A stretch of 64,000 nt of DNA from Hoyosella altamirensis (lineage in GTDB: Bacteria > Actinomycetota > Actinomycetes > Mycobacteriales > Mycobacteriaceae): the NCBI RefSeq assembly GCF_014191505.1, contig NZ_JACHWS010000001.1, positions 1,178,001 through 1,242,000 on the forward strand, given 5' to 3'. The notes under the pieces are model-generated. The model was not told the origin of the DNA. It saw only the letters and a list, made by a program, of their open reading frames with translations, and made no database searches. Below are positions 8,863 through 17,439 of this stretch, in pieces (the stretch's first letter is position 1; every line of letters begins with the position of its first letter). The position numbers and the translations under genes were made by a program.

Positions 8863-10503
8863 ATGGCGTCATTGTCGACGAAGTTGCGTCATATTGGGGA
8901 GGTCGCGAAAGCGGCCGTGGTTCTGAAGCAGCGGGGAATCGTTGATCTTTCGAAACTCGGTGTGAGCCTCGAGGCCGCCAAGAATTCGAAGGTTTATGGC
9001 CCGCAAGCCACCATGGCAATTCAGGGTGGACGAAAGTATGCGGATTTACCCGCAGTCGCCGATGAGCGTGGCGAGCTGTCCTATGGCGAACTCGACAAGC
9101 AGTCGACCGCGCTAGCGCGCGCGATGAAGGAGCTCGGACTGAGCGAAGGCTCGGCGGTAGGCATCCTCGCGCGGGACCATCGCGGTTTGCTCCTCTCGAT
9201 GTGCGCGGCTGGCAAAGCTGGCATCCGGCTGGTCCTCATGAATACAGGCTTCGCTAAGCCGCAGTTCGCTGAAGTGTGTAAACGCGAACAGGTGAAGGCG
9301 ATCCTGCACGACAGCGAATTCCTCGGCTTGCTCGACGCTCTGCCTCCCGATATGCCTCGCATCCTCACCTGGGTGGATGACGGAGACGAGGTGCCCGAGG
9401 GTGCGGCATCGATCGACGCACTTATCGCGAGCCGCTCAACTGATCCCTTACCTCCGCCGAAGAAGCCAGCAGGTTTCGTGATCCTGACAAGCGGCACGAC
9501 AGGGCTTCCGAAGGGCGCACCCCGCGACAAGGTGACGCCACTCGCAACTGCTCAAGTGGTCGACCGGATCCCGTTCCCCAGAAAAGGCACTGTCGTCATT
9601 GTCTCCCCGATCTTCCACAGCACCGGGTTAGCGACCTGGCTGATCAGTGCGGCGCTCGGAAACAAGACCGTCACGATGCGCCGCTTCAACGCGGAAGCCA
9701 CACTCAAAGCAGTCGCGGATCACAAGGCAGATATGCTCGTCGCGGTGCCCACAATGCTGCACCGTATGGTCGAACTCGACGAGAAAACACGGGCGAAGTA
9801 CGACACATCCTCACTGAAAGCAATTGTGCTGGCAGGCTCTGCGCTCACCCCTGAGCTAGCAACGCGGGCGCAGGACACATTCGGGGACGTCCTCTACAAC
9901 CTTTACGGTTCCACCGAGTGCGCGATCGCCACTGTCGCGAATCCCAGTGAACTGCGCCGTGCACCCGGCACTGTTGGCCGGTCACCAATTACCTGCGAAG
10001 TCGTACTGTTCGATGAGAACGATCGGCGCATCACAGGCAGCAACAAGCGCGGGCGGATCTTCATTCGCAGCGGAGCACCGTTCGAAGGCTATACGGACGG
10101 GCGGCATAAGCAGATCATCGACGGGTTCATGTCGAGCGGAGACATGGGTCACTTCGATGAGGATGGACTGCTCTTCGTCGATGGGCGTGACGACGATATG
10201 GTCGTTTCCGGTGGTGAGAACGTGTTTCCGCAGGAAGTTGAGAACCTGCTTGTCGAACGTGACGACATCTCCGACGCCGCCGTAGTGGGTGTCGACGATG
10301 TGGAGTTCGGTAAGCGCCTGCGGGCGTTCGTGGTCCCAGAGGCAAACTCGGCGAAGGACCCAGAGGAGATTAAGCAGTACGTCAAGAGCAACCTGGCGCG
10401 CTACAAGGTGCCTCGGGACGTAGTGTTCGTCGACGAGCTTCCCCGCAATGCGACAGGCAAGCTGCTTCGTCGCGTCCTCGTCGAGATGGAAATAGACACG
10501 TAA
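8863..10503 (+). CDS. Acyl-CoA synthetase (FadD family)
   Basis: A 546-residue adenylate-forming ligase that activates a fatty acid to acyl-CoA through an acyl-AMP. The P-loop-like motif ILTSGTTGLPKGAPRD, the A5 motif NLYGSTECA, and GGENVFPQEVENLL with the C-terminal NATGKLLRRVL (catalytic Lys) are present. The N-terminus LRHIGEVAKAAVVLKQRGIVD resembles mycobacterial FadD2/FadD12-type ligases, but I do not assign one. AAGGGGGTTTAC precedes ATG 8863. It is followed on the same strand by a Nudix hydrolase and sits 1.8 kb from fadE10, consistent with fatty-acid degradation. Confidence 0.92.
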   Translation: MASLSTKLRHIGEVAKAAVVLKQRGIVDLSKLGVSLEAAKNSKVYGPQATMAIQGGRKYADLPAVADERGELSYGELDKQSTALARAMKELGLSEGSAVGILARDHRGLLLSMCAAGKAGIRLVLMNTGFAKPQFAEVCKREQVKAILHDSEFLGLLDALPPDMPRILTWVDDGDEVPEGAASIDALIASRSTDPLPPPKKPAGFVILTSGTTGLPKGAPRDKVTPLATAQVVDRIPFPRKGTVVIVSPIFHSTGLATWLISAALGNKTVTMRRFNAEATLKAVADHKADMLVAVPTMLHRMVELDEKTRAKYDTSSLKAIVLAGSALTPELATRAQDTFGDVLYNLYGSTECAIATVANPSELRRAPGTVGRSPITCEVVLFDENDRRITGSNKRGRIFIRSGAPFEGYTDGRHKQIIDGFMSSGDMGHFDEDGLLFVDGRDDDMVVSGGENVFPQEVENLLVERDDISDAAVVGVDDVEFGKRLRAFVVPEANSAKDPEEIKQYVKSNLARYKVPRDVVFVDELPRNATGKLLRRVLVEMEIDT

Positions 10504-10559
10504 CTGCACCCGGTATCGTGGCTGTCAAAGGCGACGGCGGGTGAAGGGGCGAATGTTCA

Positions 10560-11405
10560 GTGGGTACCGCGGTACGCGACGCAGCGACAGTGATCCTCGT
10601 TCGTGATGGCGATCGTCGCACAGATGGGCTGCTCGAGGTATTCCTGCAGCGCAGGACGAAGTCCATGGCATTCGCAGCGGGGATGACGGTGTTTCCTGGC
10701 GGGAGCGTCGAAGAAAGCGATTTCGACACGAGCGTGCCATGGTTCGGCGGTGATACGGCGTCATGGAGGCCGGACGACTTCGCCCGATGCCTTGACGTGC
10801 CAGTCCCCACTGCGAAGGCGCTAGTCTGTGCGGCGGTCCGCGAGACTTTCGAAGAATGCGGTGCGCTACTGGCTTGCCGCAGCGACGGCACGGAACTGTC
10901 GGCTGCTGAGGTAGCTGACGGGGCGGCGCAGCATCGCGGCGAACTTGTCGCGGGGACCATGAGCATCGCCGAGATCCTGCGGAAGTATGGTCTGGCCCTC
11001 CGGGCGGACCTGCTGCTCCCAGTGGACAACTGGATTACGCCGGAACCCAGCCCGCGGCGCTACGACACGCGCTTTTTCCTCGCTGTCCTGCCGGAAGGCC
11101 AAGACGCTGATGGGGAAACATCGGAGGCCGATGAGTGCAGGTGGATGGCCCCCTCAGCTGCGATAGCCGAGTGGCGCCGCGGCAATAGTGTGCTCATGCC
11201 GCCAACATGGTGTCAGCTGACGCGGCTACTCGATATTCAGTCGACGGAGGAGGTTGCTGCGCTACGGGATGACGCGCGTGCGGGAGAGCCACTGCCGGCG
11301 ATCCAGCCGATCATGGAGCGTCACGACGGCCAGCTGCGAACCATCTTCCCCAATTGCGAGACCTATTATTTGCAGCAGGCAGACCGTCCGAACGCGACCA
11401 CATAG
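10560..11405 (+). CDS. Nudix hydrolase, NUDT19-like CoA diphosphatase type
   Basis: A 281-residue Nudix protein. It begins AATVILVRDG and contains FPGGSVEESD, then AAVRETFEECGALL. The Nudix box is split: the usual short gap between its glycine part and REx2EExG is replaced by a stretch of roughly 35 residues, as in the NUDT19/coenzyme-A diphosphatase group. That makes CoA or acyl-CoA a likely substrate, by family knowledge. The start is GTG 10560; a weak GAAGGGG lies 13 bases ahead. The position directly after an acyl-CoA synthetase gene fits a role in CoA ester turnover. Convergent with the hotdog gene (5 bases between stops). Confidence 0.8.
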   Translation: MGTAVRDAATVILVRDGDRRTDGLLEVFLQRRTKSMAFAAGMTVFPGGSVEESDFDTSVPWFGGDTASWRPDDFARCLDVPVPTAKALVCAAVRETFEECGALLACRSDGTELSAAEVADGAAQHRGELVAGTMSIAEILRKYGLALRADLLLPVDNWITPEPSPRRYDTRFFLAVLPEGQDADGETSEADECRWMAPSAAIAEWRRGNSVLMPPTWCQLTRLLDIQSTEEVAALRDDARAGEPLPAIQPIMERHDGQLRTIFPNCETYYLQQADRPNATT

Positions 11406-11410
11406 TCGAG

Positions 11411-12133
11411 TCACCCCGTCGTGAAGTCTGCGGCTGGAACGGCAATCCATGTTGCCTCAGCAACGGCGAGCACCTCGCCGTTGTAGTCGAATATCGCCGT
11501 CCCCGATGTGCGCTTGCGACCTTCAACGCCGAGCGGCCAGCCAATGACACGCAGCGACGCGCTTATGTGCACCGGCTTGTCGATGCGCACCGCGAGCTCG
11601 CCGAGCACGACGGCCACTTCGGGATCGTCGGGCCACACAGCGAAACCGCCAGGACAGTCAAGAGCCGCCCAAATGAAAGCGTCCTTAACGAGACCGTGCT
11701 CACCCACACTGGGTTCCGGCACCCACGGAGCCGCAACTAGATCCCGGCCTTCGACCGGACCGGGAAAGATCCGCAGCCCGTCGCCGGGCGCGCGTTCCGG
11801 TCCACACACGAAACACCGCGGAAAACGGTGGTCGGTGTTGCCACGGAACCTCTGGGTCGCGGCGATCGCCTTAGGCATCGATGGCACGCTGGGGGGCACG
11901 ACCTGCACGGTTGCCGGGGTGGCAGTGGCGACGACTTGATCGCCGTCGCGCAGGTTTGCGCCCTCAGCGGTAACGTCCACGGTGAGGGGCTTGTTCAGGG
12001 GTGGCGGCATTTTCAAGCGAACCCGTGCGGGCCCCTCCACATACGCCGCGAGCAAACCGCTGACGTATCCGCCATTGCCAGAATCGGATGGTCCGCAGAA
12101 CCGCGGATCAATCCGTATGACGTCCGCTGTCAT
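11411..12133 (-). CDS. Hotdog-fold thioesterase-like protein
   Basis: A 240-residue conserved actinobacterial protein, probably a double hotdog. The first half, CGPSDSGNGGYVSGLLAAYV, resembles the acyl-CoA thioesterase II entry segment. The middle RCFVCGPERAPGDGLRIFPG is a typical CxxCG linker of PaaI-like proteins, and the second half repeats the fold (KDAFIWAALDCPGGFAV) and ends ATWIAVPAADF. The likely role is acyl-CoA hydrolysis or binding; no catalytic residue is certain. Start ATG 12133 follows GGAGATCACC. It is divergent from fadE10 with a 184-base shared promoter region, which suggests joint control of lipid genes. Confidence 0.72.
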   Translation of the reverse strand: MTADVIRIDPRFCGPSDSGNGGYVSGLLAAYVEGPARVRLKMPPPLNKPLTVDVTAEGANLRDGDQVVATATPATVQVVPPSVPSMPKAIAATQRFRGNTDHRFPRCFVCGPERAPGDGLRIFPGPVEGRDLVAAPWVPEPSVGEHGLVKDAFIWAALDCPGGFAVWPDDPEVAVVLGELAVRIDKPVHISASLRVIGWPLGVEGRKRTSGTAIFDYNGEVLAVAEATWIAVPAADFTTG

Positions 12134-12317
12134 GGTGATCTCCTGGCCCGAGCCCTTGCGGGGCCCTGTCTCTGCCGCCTAGTCGTCACGCCTAGGCCTC
12201 TGTCATGGGATGCCCGCAATTTCTGTTTTAAGTCCACAGACGCGCGTACAAATAAGTGTAATCTGGATCACATAAAGATACTGGCGAGTAACAACCGTCC
12301 CTTCTGGAGGACATCCC

Positions 12318-14261
12318 ATGACCGTTGACGAGAAAGTTCATGCGACTGAGGCGGATTCACGCGAACTCGCTGAAGAGGCGCGCGAAGCAGGGTGGGCAAA
12401 ACCGTCTTTCGCGAAGGAAATCTTCCTTGGCCGGTTCCCGCTTGAGCTGATCCACCCGTTCCCGCGGCAGCCGCATGAGGTCGCAGTGCGCACAGAGGAA
12501 TTCCTCACCGAGCTCGAGCGTGTGTGTGCGCAAATGGACAGTTCAGTCATCGAGCGCGACAACCGTGTTCCGGACGAGTATGTCGCCGAACTGGCGAAGC
12601 TAGGGTGCTTTGGTCTGAAGATCTCGACGCAGTACGGCGGTAAGGGGCTGTCGCAGATCGCGTACAACCGCGCGCTAATGCTCGTCGGGTCTGTGCATCC
12701 GAGCCTTGGTGCGCTGCTTTCAGCGCACCAGTCAATCGGTGTTCCAGAGCCGCTGAAACTTGCAGGCACACCCGAGCAGAAGGAACGATTCCTCCCGCGG
12801 TGCGCGAAAGGTGCTATCAGTGCTTTCTTGCTGACGGAGCCAGATGTGGGGTCCGACCCGGCACGGATGGCGTCGACCGCTACCCCTATCGAGGACGGCG
12901 AAGCCTACGAACTGAATGGCGTGAAGCTCTGGACTACAAACGGGGTAGTCGCGGAACTTTTGGTGGTGATGGCCCGCGTGCCAAAGGGTGACGGTCGGCG
13001 TGGCGGCATCTCGGCGTTCGTCGTCGAAGCCGATTCTCCTGGTATCACAGTGGAACGCCGCAACGAGTTCATGGGTTTGCGGGGCCTGGAGAATGGGGTG
13101 ACCCGCCTGAACAAAGTCCGCGTGCCGAAGGAGAACTTGATCGGGCGAGAGGGCGATGGCCTGAAGATCGCTTTGACCACGCTCAATGCGGGTCGACTTG
13201 CTATCCCCGCAATGTGCACGGGAGCTGCGAAATGGTCACTGAAGATCGCTCGGGAGTGGTCGGCGGAGCGCGTCCAGTGGGGCAGGCCCGTCGGTAAGCA
13301 TGGCGCGGTCGCCTCGAAGATTTCCTTCATTGCCGCGACCGGGTTCGCGCTCGAGTCAGTGGTCGAACTTACTTCGCAGATGGCGGATGAAGGCCGCAAC
13401 GATATCCGCATCGAAGCCGCGCTCGCCAAACTGTGGTCCAGCGAGATGGCCTGCGTGATCGCCGATGAGCTCATTCAGATTCGCGGTGGGCGCGGTTACG
13501 AAACAGCGGCGTCACTGAAAGCGCGCGGTGAGCGGGCAGTGGCTGCTGAACAGCTTTTCCGTGATCTGCGGATCAACCGGATCTTTGAGGGTTCGAGCGA
13601 GATCATGCGCCTCATCGTTGCTCGTGAAGCGTCCGACGCTCACCTGACAGCCGCCGGTGACCTCGTCAATCCGAAGGCTGACATGAAAACTAAGGCGAAG
13701 TCAGCGATGAGCGCCGGTGGCTTCTATGCTCGGTGGATGCCCCACCTGGTCGCTGGTAAAGGGCAAGTTCCGACGTCGTATGCCGAGTTCGGTGAACTAG
13801 CTCAGCACATGCGCTTCGTGGAGCGGCGGTCACGCAAGCTCGCGCGTGCCATGGTGTACGGCATGGCACGCTGGCAAGCGAAACTCGAATACCGGCAGGG
13901 CTTCCTTGGCCGGATCGTGGACATCGGTGCGGAACTGTTCGCAATGGCTGCCTCGTGCGTCCGGGCGGAACAGGAGAGGGCTGACGATCCGGAACGCGGC
14001 GCCACTGCGCACGAACTTGCCGACGCGTACTGCCAGCAGGCGCGTCTGCGGGTAAACCGCTTGTTCGACGCCCTCTGGGATAACACCGACGACACCGACC
14101 ACGACATCGCGAATGGGGTGCTCGACGGCCGGTACACCTGGCTCGAAGCAGGCGTCCTCGACGCGAGCGAGGGTACCGGCCCCTGGATCTCTGACTGGAA
14201 AGCGGAGGCGAGTACTGAGGAAAACCTGCGGCGGCCCTACCTGCCGTCCACCCGGGAGTAG
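12318..14261 (+). CDS. fadE10: Acyl-CoA dehydrogenase FadE10
   Basis: A 647-residue acyl-CoA dehydrogenase matching my memory of mycobacterial FadE10 almost throughout: GWAKPSFAKEIFLGRFPL at the start, FLLTEPDVGSDPARMASTAT, MGLRGLENGVTRLNKVRVPK, IQIRGGRGYETA, and LRINRIFEGSSEIMRLI with the FEG glutamate in the place of the VLCAD-type catalytic base. An extra C-terminal helical domain of about 180 residues, ending with WLEAGVLDASEGTGPWI, gives the long VLCAD/ACAD9-like architecture. CTGGAGGACATCCC precedes ATG 12318. It probably oxidises long-chain acyl-CoA; reported FadE10 structures leave the true substrate open. A CapA-like gene follows after 15 bases. Confidence 0.92.
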   Translation: MTVDEKVHATEADSRELAEEAREAGWAKPSFAKEIFLGRFPLELIHPFPRQPHEVAVRTEEFLTELERVCAQMDSSVIERDNRVPDEYVAELAKLGCFGLKISTQYGGKGLSQIAYNRALMLVGSVHPSLGALLSAHQSIGVPEPLKLAGTPEQKERFLPRCAKGAISAFLLTEPDVGSDPARMASTATPIEDGEAYELNGVKLWTTNGVVAELLVVMARVPKGDGRRGGISAFVVEADSPGITVERRNEFMGLRGLENGVTRLNKVRVPKENLIGREGDGLKIALTTLNAGRLAIPAMCTGAAKWSLKIAREWSAERVQWGRPVGKHGAVASKISFIAATGFALESVVELTSQMADEGRNDIRIEAALAKLWSSEMACVIADELIQIRGGRGYETAASLKARGERAVAAEQLFRDLRINRIFEGSSEIMRLIVAREASDAHLTAAGDLVNPKADMKTKAKSAMSAGGFYARWMPHLVAGKGQVPTSYAEFGELAQHMRFVERRSRKLARAMVYGMARWQAKLEYRQGFLGRIVDIGAELFAMAASCVRAEQERADDPERGATAHELADAYCQQARLRVNRLFDALWDNTDDTDHDIANGVLDGRYTWLEAGVLDASEGTGPWISDWKAEASTEENLRRPYLPSTRE

Positions 14262-14276
14262 CGGCACACTGGAAGA

Positions 14277-15233
14277 GTGAGGGTCGCACTTCTCGGCGAC
14301 ACAATGCTGGGCCGTGGCGTTGCGGACCGTCTGCGGCAAGACGGTCCGTACGCGCTGTTTTCGCCTGCGCTCCGGGAAGTGGTGGCCGACGCTGACTGCG
14401 TCATCGCCAACCTCGAATGCTGCATTTCTGATCGGGGTGAAAAGTGGGATCCGGCGTTCAAGCCCTTCCACTTCCGTGCGCCACCCTCCGCGGTCGAGGT
14501 GCTGAACTGGCTGAACGTTGACTGCGTAAATCTCGCGAACAACCATGTCCTCGACTACGGGTACGGAGCATTTCACGACACGCTGCGTTACCTCCGCGAA
14601 GCGGGAATCGGAGCGGTCGGTGCAGGTGGCTCTGTTGCGGAAGCACGGCGTGGGGCTGTGCTTGTCAAGCACGGATTCCGCCTTGCGGTTCTGGGTTTCG
14701 CTGATCATCCTCCGGATTTCGCTGCGACGAATGTCCGCGCTGGCACCGCGTACGCGGATGTGCGCAACGGAACTCCGGGGTGGCTCACCAGCAGCGTTCA
14801 CGACCTTGCGCGCGTGGCGGACGCGGTACTGGTCACTCCGCACTGGGGTCCGAACATGACCACCGAACCACTGCCGGAATTCAAGCGGTGTGCGCGTTCG
14901 CTCGTCGAATCCGGAGCCACCCTGATTGCGGGTCATTCGGCGCATGTTTTCCACGGCTGCGCACCCCATGTCTTCTACGATCTCGGGGACGTCATCGACG
15001 ACTACATGCGGTATCGCGATGTGCGGAACGAACTCGGCATCATCGGTTTCGCGGAGATTGGCAGACCACGTTTCGAGGTACTGCCGATCCATCTGTCGTT
15101 CGCCTACACCGAGATTGCAACTGGACGCGATCGCGAGTGGATCGCAGCACGACTTTCCGCCGCCTGCGCCGAACTCGGTACAGAGGTGCGGCAGACTGAG
15201 GGCGCCGACGGGATGCTGATTGTGCGCTGGTGA
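14277..15233 (+). CDS. CapA-family metallophosphoesterase-like protein
   Basis: A 318-residue member of the CapA (poly-gamma-glutamate synthesis) family, which has a calcineurin-like fold. Metal-site motifs are visible: ALLGDTMLGRGVADRL at the start, then VIANLECCISDRGE, NLANNHVLDYG and VLVTPHWGPNM, then LIAGHSAHVFHG. No signal peptide or transmembrane anchor is seen, unlike exported CapA; it is probably a cytoplasmic phosphoesterase of unknown substrate. It starts with GTG 14277, with GGAAGA close upstream. The 15-base spacing to fadE10 suggests co-transcription, though the functional link is unclear. Confidence 0.82.
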   Translation: MRVALLGDTMLGRGVADRLRQDGPYALFSPALREVVADADCVIANLECCISDRGEKWDPAFKPFHFRAPPSAVEVLNWLNVDCVNLANNHVLDYGYGAFHDTLRYLREAGIGAVGAGGSVAEARRGAVLVKHGFRLAVLGFADHPPDFAATNVRAGTAYADVRNGTPGWLTSSVHDLARVADAVLVTPHWGPNMTTEPLPEFKRCARSLVESGATLIAGHSAHVFHGCAPHVFYDLGDVIDDYMRYRDVRNELGIIGFAEIGRPRFEVLPIHLSFAYTEIATGRDREWIAARLSAACAELGTEVRQTEGADGMLIVRW

Positions 15234-15241
15234 GTCGGTGG

Positions 15242-15970
15242 TTAGCCGCGTTCGGTGGCGTCGACGAATGTTTCTTCGGCATTGCTGGCTCGGTAGGCAT
15301 CTACGCCGAGCACCGCCATGGCAGGGGCTGTCTGTGTGTGCATCGCCGCGAGCGCGGTGATCTTCTGATCGAGACGTTCCCCGTCCAGGGTGAGATGAAG
15401 AGCAAGTTTCTCAACGGGCACTCCCACTGGGCGATCTGCCGTCATGAATACGCCCCACCGCTCGTACGCATCACCCCACTCTGCAAGGTGAGTGTCGGTG
15501 AGGCACGCGTGGAGGAGACGGCCCGGGCGCCCGGCTCTGTTCCACGCCTTGCCAACCCACTGAGAGATGGTTCGATGATCAGGATGGAAGGTGCCGCCGT
15601 CTGGGCCGAACGTCAGGATCGTGTCGGGCCGGACTTCGTCGAGTATTTCCGCGATTCGTGCGACAGGCTCTTCGGAGTCGATTCCAGCAAGTCCACCGTC
15701 GGGATAGTCAAGCCAGCGATGGTCCTTAACGCCGAGCACGGCCATTGCTGCGGACGCTTCCCATCGGCGAACACGTCCAAGTCGGTCTGGTGGCCACCCC
15801 ACCGGATCCTCCGTGCCCAGTTCGCCGCACGTCGCGGATACGCAGGTAACTCGCTGTCCGTTCGCCGCAGCTGCAGCCATGATGCCGCCGCACACATATG
15901 TCTCGTCGTCCGGATGAGCCCAGAGGGAAGCAATTGTTCCGAGTTCGGCTATCGCCGGATAGGTCATCAC
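15242..15970 (-). CDS. PIG-L (LmbE-like) deacetylase
   Basis: A 242-residue zinc-dependent N-acetylglucosaminyl-type deacetylase. The zinc and catalytic motif WAHPDDETYVCGG is near residue 17 and the third ligand lies in GGTFHPDHRTIS. Family members include MshB and Mca of mycothiol metabolism and antibiotic deacetylases; this one is shorter than MshB and its substrate is uncertain. Starts GTG 15970 and ATG 15967 are adjacent, with AAGGGCAACTG before them. Convergent with the CapA-like gene (8 bases apart); the WYL regulator lies 96 bases upstream on the same strand. Confidence 0.86.
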   Translation of the reverse strand: MMTYPAIAELGTIASLWAHPDDETYVCGGIMAAAAANGQRVTCVSATCGELGTEDPVGWPPDRLGRVRRWEASAAMAVLGVKDHRWLDYPDGGLAGIDSEEPVARIAEILDEVRPDTILTFGPDGGTFHPDHRTISQWVGKAWNRAGRPGRLLHACLTDTHLAEWGDAYERWGVFMTADRPVGVPVEKLALHLTLDGERLDQKITALAAMHTQTAPAMAVLGVDAYRASNAEETFVDATERG

Positions 15971-16066
15971 CAGTTGCCCTTCAGCGTATGCAGTCTCTAC
16001 GGCAGTTTCCGGGACGCGCTTGGCGACCGCTTCGTGCCTCCGACGGTTCAGCTTATCCCGGACGGT

Positions 16067-17035
16067 TTACGCGACGGAGCCGTCCGTCGCCCGTCCGAAG
16101 AGAGCGGCAGTGTCGCGGAGGTAGTGGACGAGCGCTGTGGGGGCCTTGACGCGGAACTCCGCACCCGCGGCGGCGAGAATGAGCGCTGGCCATCCGAGGT
16201 CGTCGACGGTCATCGTCATCACGCACGTAGTTTCGCCTGAGGGCGTGATTGTTGCCCAATGACCTGCGATACGCCGGATCTGCTCTGCTGGTGCCTGAAT
16301 CTCCACGTCAATGCGGTGCTGCTGTGACAGCGTGGAAAGCCCGCGCTGAACAAACTCCGCGGCGTCGGCGGCGGGGAGTTCACGCGACCGGAAGCGCACG
16401 CCAGTCGGCGCGGGGCCAGTAACGCGGTCTACGCGGAAGCTGCGCCAGTCACATCGGTCCAAGTCCCATGCCACGAGGTACCAGCGCTGGCCCAGTGACA
16501 CCAGGCGGTGCGGTTCGACGCGACGCTCAGCTGATTCACCGCCAGTCTTGGTGTGTGTGAAGGTGAGTCGCTCGCTGTCACGGCAGCACTGCGCGATGAT
16601 CGTCAGGGTCACCGCATCGACAGCGGCGACGTGTCTCGCTGCGACCGGAACCGTGTAATCCTGCAGAGCAGCCACGCGTTTGCGGAGCCGGGGCGGCATG
16701 ACCTGGATGATTTTCGTAAGGGCGCGGATTGTCACCTGATCGCCCGTCTCTCCGATGCTTCCGGCAGCAGCACTTCGAAGCCCTACTGCGATGGCGACCG
16801 CCTCATCGTCGTCGAGAAGCAGTGGCGGAAGCGCGGACCCTGACCGCAATTGGTAGCCTCCCGCCACACCGCGGGTGGCGTCGACCGGGTAGCCGAGTTC
16901 GCGCAGACGGTCAATGTCACGGCGCAGCGTCCGCGGACTCACCTCTAGTCGCCCTGACAGCTCTTCTCCAGGCCAGAAGCGGTGATTTTGCAGCAGGGAC
17001 AGTAGCCGCAGCATTCGTCCACTCGTATTCGCCAT
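16067..17035 (-). CDS. WYL-domain transcriptional regulator (HTH_11 + WYL)
   Basis: A 322-residue regulator. The N-terminal winged helix contains MLRLLSLLQNHRFWPGEEL followed by SPRTLRRDIDRLRELGYPVD, then GGYQLRSGSALPPLLLDDDE, which is standard for the YafY/DeoR-like group. The WYL domain is seen at LGQRWYLVAWDLDRCDWRSF with RSRELPAADA, and a WCX-like C-terminus follows. WYL domains are thought to sense nucleic acid fragments or other ligands. The target is unknown; the PIG-L gene downstream on the same strand is a candidate. The ATG at 17035 is simple, although no strong ribosome site is visible. Confidence 0.88.
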   Translation of the reverse strand: MANTSGRMLRLLSLLQNHRFWPGEELSGRLEVSPRTLRRDIDRLRELGYPVDATRGVAGGYQLRSGSALPPLLLDDDEAVAIAVGLRSAAAGSIGETGDQVTIRALTKIIQVMPPRLRKRVAALQDYTVPVAARHVAAVDAVTLTIIAQCCRDSERLTFTHTKTGGESAERRVEPHRLVSLGQRWYLVAWDLDRCDWRSFRVDRVTGPAPTGVRFRSRELPAADAAEFVQRGLSTLSQQHRIDVEIQAPAEQIRRIAGHWATITPSGETTCVMTMTVDDLGWPALILAAAGAEFRVKAPTALVHYLRDTAALFGRATDGSVA

Positions 17036-17132
17036 GCCAGTATCGTGCCACTGAATCCGGACAGAATACGTCCTAATTCAGCGTGGATGGCCTGCGAGGA
17101 CGAGAGCGGGCGTACCGGCGGCGGTGCACTGG

Positions 17133-17282
17133 TCAAGCGTAGCGAGAGGGAAACTCCCGATCATTGTCACGGCCGCCTTCCGGATCCGGCGGCGTCGTGG
17201 TGTCCTGGGACGTGATCGTGTCCTCGAGGCGGACCGCTGGGGGCAGGTGGCGGAACCGGTCGGAATCTTGGCGTTCAGGCAT
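17133..17282 (-). CDS. Small hydrophilic protein (49 residues)
   Basis: A short reading frame with a very good start: GGGAAGGGTTCGC immediately before ATG 17282. The product begins MPERQDSDRFRHLPPAVRLE and ends GGRDNDREFPSRYA; it is charged, Pro-rich and without membrane segments. I do not recognise a named family, although its style resembles conserved small mycobacterial hypotheticals. It lies 44 bases from the paired-palindrome element and is divergent from the PPOX-fold gene, so that element could control both. The remaining 17036-17132 holds nothing I can identify. Confidence 0.5.
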   Translation of the reverse strand: MPERQDSDRFRHLPPAVRLEDTITSQDTTTPPDPEGGRDNDREFPSRYA

Positions 17283-17324
17283 GCGAACCCTTCCCGAGGT
17301 TGGTGACTCGATAGTACCCGTCGG

Positions 17325-17380
17325 TCGTGTGCACAAACTCACAGATCGCCCTGCGCACTGGTGCGAGAATGTGCACACGA
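17325..17380. promoter_or_regulatory. Paired-palindrome element, copy B
   Basis: TCGTGTGCACA (17325-17335) and its perfect reverse complement TGTGCACACGA (17370-17380) bracket 34 bases. Each arm contains the self-palindrome TGTGCACA. Relative to copy A at 6313-6364 this one is inverted; the core arms are again exactly 36 bases apart, and GTGTGCACAAAC and TGGTGC are shared. It lies in the 157-base divergent space between a 49-residue gene (start 17282) and the PPOX-fold gene (start 17440). The arm centres are 44 bases apart, about four helical turns, which fits two dimers bound on one DNA face. Confidence 0.65.
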
Positions 17381-17439
17381 TGAGTTCTGATCACAGGGCG
17401 GGTCAGTATGGGGAAGCCACATTGACGAAGGATGATGAC

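Noticed and set aside
13830-15092. 420-residue open frame on the minus strand
   Set aside because: Antisense shadow of fadE10 and the CapA-like gene, both of which show clear family motifs; the shadow has no recognisable domain.
15230-16240. 336-residue open frame on the plus strand
   Set aside because: Lies opposite the PIG-L gene and the WYL regulator end, whose motifs (HPDDE, WYL) are certain.
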